Assembly (NCBI RefSeq): GCF_000687935.1 | Contig: NZ_JHZZ01000001.1 | Span: 1 to 64,000, forward strand | Reading direction: 5' to 3' | DNA from: Polaribacter sp. Hel_I_88 | Lineage (GTDB): Bacteria > Bacteroidota > Bacteroidia > Flavobacteriales > Flavobacteriaceae | DNA length: 64,000 nucleotides | In this document: piece after piece, positions 61,998-64,000 of the stretch | Layout: the number at the start of each line of letters is the position of its first letter | Numbering within the stretch: the stretch's first letter is position 1 | Translations under genes and position numbers: made by a program | Notes under the pieces: generated by a model | The model's database searches: none | Told to the model about the DNA's origin: nothing | The model's input: only the letters and a program-made list of their open reading frames with translations

Positions 61998-64000
61998 ATG
62001 TTTACAAAAAACATTTATCTAATTATATTTTTTTTAAGCCTAACATCTTGTGCTCAAAATAAAGTAACCTTGTTTTCAAAGAAAGAAAAAATAGCTCCAA
62101 AAATAAGCATTCCTTTTAGTGCTGATATTTTAGTAACAAATGCTGCAAATAAATTTAATGAAAATTTTAAAATTGTTACCGGAGAAATTTTAAATATTGA
62201 GAGAAGTAATAACTTAAATAAAAATTATAACTATATTCTTTTAAGGGTAAATCCAACTCAAAAAGAGGATTTTTGCATTTATAAAAAAGATCAAAATATT
62301 ACAATTCAAGGTACCACATCGCAAAATTTAGAGTATGCCATTGACGATTTTTTTAAACGCTACACCAATCTTAATTTCGAGAAAATAAAAGAAAATAAAG
62401 AAGAAAATTCAATTTTAGATTCTATTGAAGTGCCTGAGAAATTTAGCGAATGCTCATCTCCTGTATTTGAGTATAGAGAACCTTACTATTCATCAAATTT
62501 TAACCCGAATTTTAGATCTTGGAACAAGACTAATTTTTTAGAATTAGAATGGGGAATTTGGGGCCATAATTTAAATAAAGTATTAAAAGATATTGAAGTA
62601 CCAGAATCTATTTATGCTAGAGTTGGTAACAAAAGAGTTAAAGACCAATATTGTTTTACAAGCGACAGTTTGTTTAAATATGTAAACGAAAAAGTAAAAG
62701 TTACTTACGATAGTGATCATGCTCTTAACAAGTACATGATTTTACCCAATGATAACGATATTGTTTGCACCTGTGGTACTTGTAAAGCTGCTGGAAACAC
62801 AAATACAGATGCAGCACCAGCTGTTTTTACCTTTTTAAATAAATTGGCTAAAGAAAATAGAAAATTATCTTTTTTTACAACTGCATATATAACTGTTAAA
62901 AACGTTCCAAGGTTTAAAGCAGAGTCTAATACTGGTGTTTTTTACAGTACTATAGATATTCAAAAGGGAATTGCTATAGAAAACACTAAATACGCTAAAG
63001 AGTTTCAAGAGGAAATTACCAAATGGCGAAATTATGTAAACAACGTATATATTTGGGATTATACTGTAAATTTTGACAACTATTTTGATATTTATCCGAT
63101 TATTAAAGTTACACAGCAAAATTTAAAATTGTACAATAAATTAGGGGTAAATGGCGTTTTTTTACATGGAAGCGAATATGATTATAGTACTTTCCAAGAG
63201 TTAAAAGCTACCCTATTTGCAAAACTATTATGGAATCCTAACATCAATATAGATCAAGAAATAAATGACTATTTCCAAATACGATTCTCAACTAAATTAG
63301 CTAATGTTTTAACCAATTATTACACTTTTATAGAAAACTCATTTTCTACAAATAAAAAGGAATTAAGCATCTATAGTGGTATCAATAAAACTGTAAAAAA
63401 ATATTTAGATCCAAAAGTGTTTTTTGAATTTTATAATGAATTCGATACGCACACCCAACAAAATAAGTTTGATAAAGATTATTTAAAAATAGCCACAGGA
63501 CTTACATTTCTTAAATTAGAAATTATGCGAGATTATGGTTTGGGATCTTATGGTTTTGGTATCTTAAATGAGGATAAAGAAATTATCGTAAAAAACGAAG
63601 CTGCTGTTTTATTAGACCATTTGTCAGCCTACAGTAAAGCTGCCAATCTTAAAACGTATAATGAAAGAGGTTATAAAATTGATGACTATATTGATAGTTG
63701 GCGAAAAAATATATTTAAATATCATAAAAGAAAACATTATTTTTACAAAAAGGATTTTGAGGTAACATCTAAATTAGATGAAGATTACCAAAACACCAAA
63801 ATTTTAAATGATGGTGCTTTTGGTTTGAATGATTACAATACAAACTGGCATATAAGTTCTATTGATAATTTAGTTTTAAAAATAAAAAAAGACGATATTT
63901 CTAAATCTAAAAAAATTACGTTTTCATTTTTACAAGATACAAAACACAAAATTTATTATCCAAGTTCCATTGAAATACTGGATGCAGAGTATAAAATGAT
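61998..64000 (+). CDS. DUF4838 lipoprotein, cut by the window end
   Basis: At least 667 residues are present and the gene runs off the window. It begins with a lipoprotein signal (lipobox LTSC, C18). The central region has the DUF4838 features: CTCGTCKAAGNTNTDAAPAV, VYIWDYTVNFDNYF and the strand VNGVFLHGSEY. LKATLFAKLLWNPN follows. DUF4838 is a glycoside-hydrolase-like family with an alpha-glucuronidase-type fold and no settled activity. It starts 21 bp after the TPR-barrel gene. Here it could be the enzyme that trims the operon's polysaccharide, where Pga systems use PgaB. Confidence 0.8.
   Translation, partial: MFTKNIYLIIFFLSLTSCAQNKVTLFSKKEKIAPKISIPFSADILVTNAANKFNENFKIVTGEILNIERSNNLNKNYNYILLRVNPTQKEDFCIYKKDQNITIQGTTSQNLEYAIDDFFKRYTNLNFEKIKENKEENSILDSIEVPEKFSECSSPVFEYREPYYSSNFNPNFRSWNKTNFLELEWGIWGHNLNKVLKDIEVPESIYARVGNKRVKDQYCFTSDSLFKYVNEKVKVTYDSDHALNKYMILPNDNDIVCTCGTCKAAGNTNTDAAPAVFTFLNKLAKENRKLSFFTTAYITVKNVPRFKAESNTGVFYSTIDIQKGIAIENTKYAKEFQEEITKWRNYVNNVYIWDYTVNFDNYFDIYPIIKVTQQNLKLYNKLGVNGVFLHGSEYDYSTFQELKATLFAKLLWNPNINIDQEINDYFQIRFSTKLANVLTNYYTFIENSFSTNKKELSIYSGINKTVKKYLDPKVFFEFYNEFDTHTQQNKFDKDYLKIATGLTFLKLEIMRDYGLGSYGFGILNEDKEIIVKNEAAVLLDHLSAYSKAANLKTYNERGYKIDDYIDSWRKNIFKYHKRKHYFYKKDFEVTSKLDEDYQNTKILNDGAFGLNDYNTNWHISSIDNLVLKIKKDDISKSKKITFSFLQDTKHKIYYPSSIEILDAEYKM

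Overview
The window is AT-rich (estimated by eye at about 30% GC) chromosomal DNA from a member of the Bacteroidota, almost certainly Flavobacteriaceae and probably a marine Polaribacter or Tenacibaculum relative. The main evidence is the TAnnTTTG type -7 promoter element upstream of many genes, sometimes with TTTG 19 nt further upstream. Other support comes from the long GAPDH (480 aa), the CarB without its regulatory C-terminal domain (951 aa), and two intergenic elements resembling the flavobacterial Flavo-1 RNA class. I saw no rRNA, tRNA or CRISPR array.

Layout. 0.3-18 kb is mostly housekeeping: gap, an HtrA protease, dapF with a GNAT gene, mltG with a small lysozyme-like protein, a RsmI-like methylase, a low-molecular-weight phosphatase, dnaA, a YbgC-like thioesterase, a GNAT-cls-prmC operon and a ribD-HAD-EamA-yigZ operon. 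17.6-22 kb holds two hypotheticals, an M23 endopeptidase, a fasciclin protein and a DUF481 protein. 22.0-24.9 kb is a mosaic. Direct repeats of 146 bp copied from the carB 3' end flank a small ORF and a zeta-toxin-like gene, and the toxin gene is split by a complete 1.63-kb insertion sequence. carB, rpmH, a frameshifted RelE-type toxin-antitoxin pair, pyrG and yidC follow to 32.7 kb.

32.8-35.7 kb is accessory. It has a HEPN-like protein, a 336-bp array of sixteen 21-bp repeats, a displaced copy of the 3' end of the neighbouring sugar-transporter gene, and an AI-2E family permease. 35.7-46.7 kb is an N-glycan degradation locus in two divergent operons: GH92, glycosylasparaginase and an MFS transporter on the minus strand, and GH20, cutC and GH2 on the plus strand. 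Together these could take an Asn-linked high-mannose glycan down to free sugars. 46.7-56.3 kb has a glycosyltransferase, fabI, recN, a Cys-cluster protein, an AAA/DUF4143 ATPase behind a phased operator-like array, argS and lpdA.

56.4 kb to the window end is the best candidate for an undescribed system. Four genes run tightly on one strand: a membrane-anchored HEAT-repeat protein, a processive family 2 glycosyltransferase, a TPR plus YaiO-like beta-barrel outer-membrane protein, and a DUF4838 lipoprotein cut by the window edge. The layout resembles Pga or NfrAB synthase-dependent polysaccharide export, with HEAT and DUF4838 parts in place of the usual accessory proteins.

Three patterns run across the window. 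Two minus-strand genes (carB and the MFS gene) have a displaced copy of their 3' end on the far side of a plus-strand cargo gene. Heptanucleotide repeats appear inside prmC and ribD and at the pyrG stop codon. Four genes have TAnnTTTG exactly 4 nt before ATG, which predicts leaderless transcripts.
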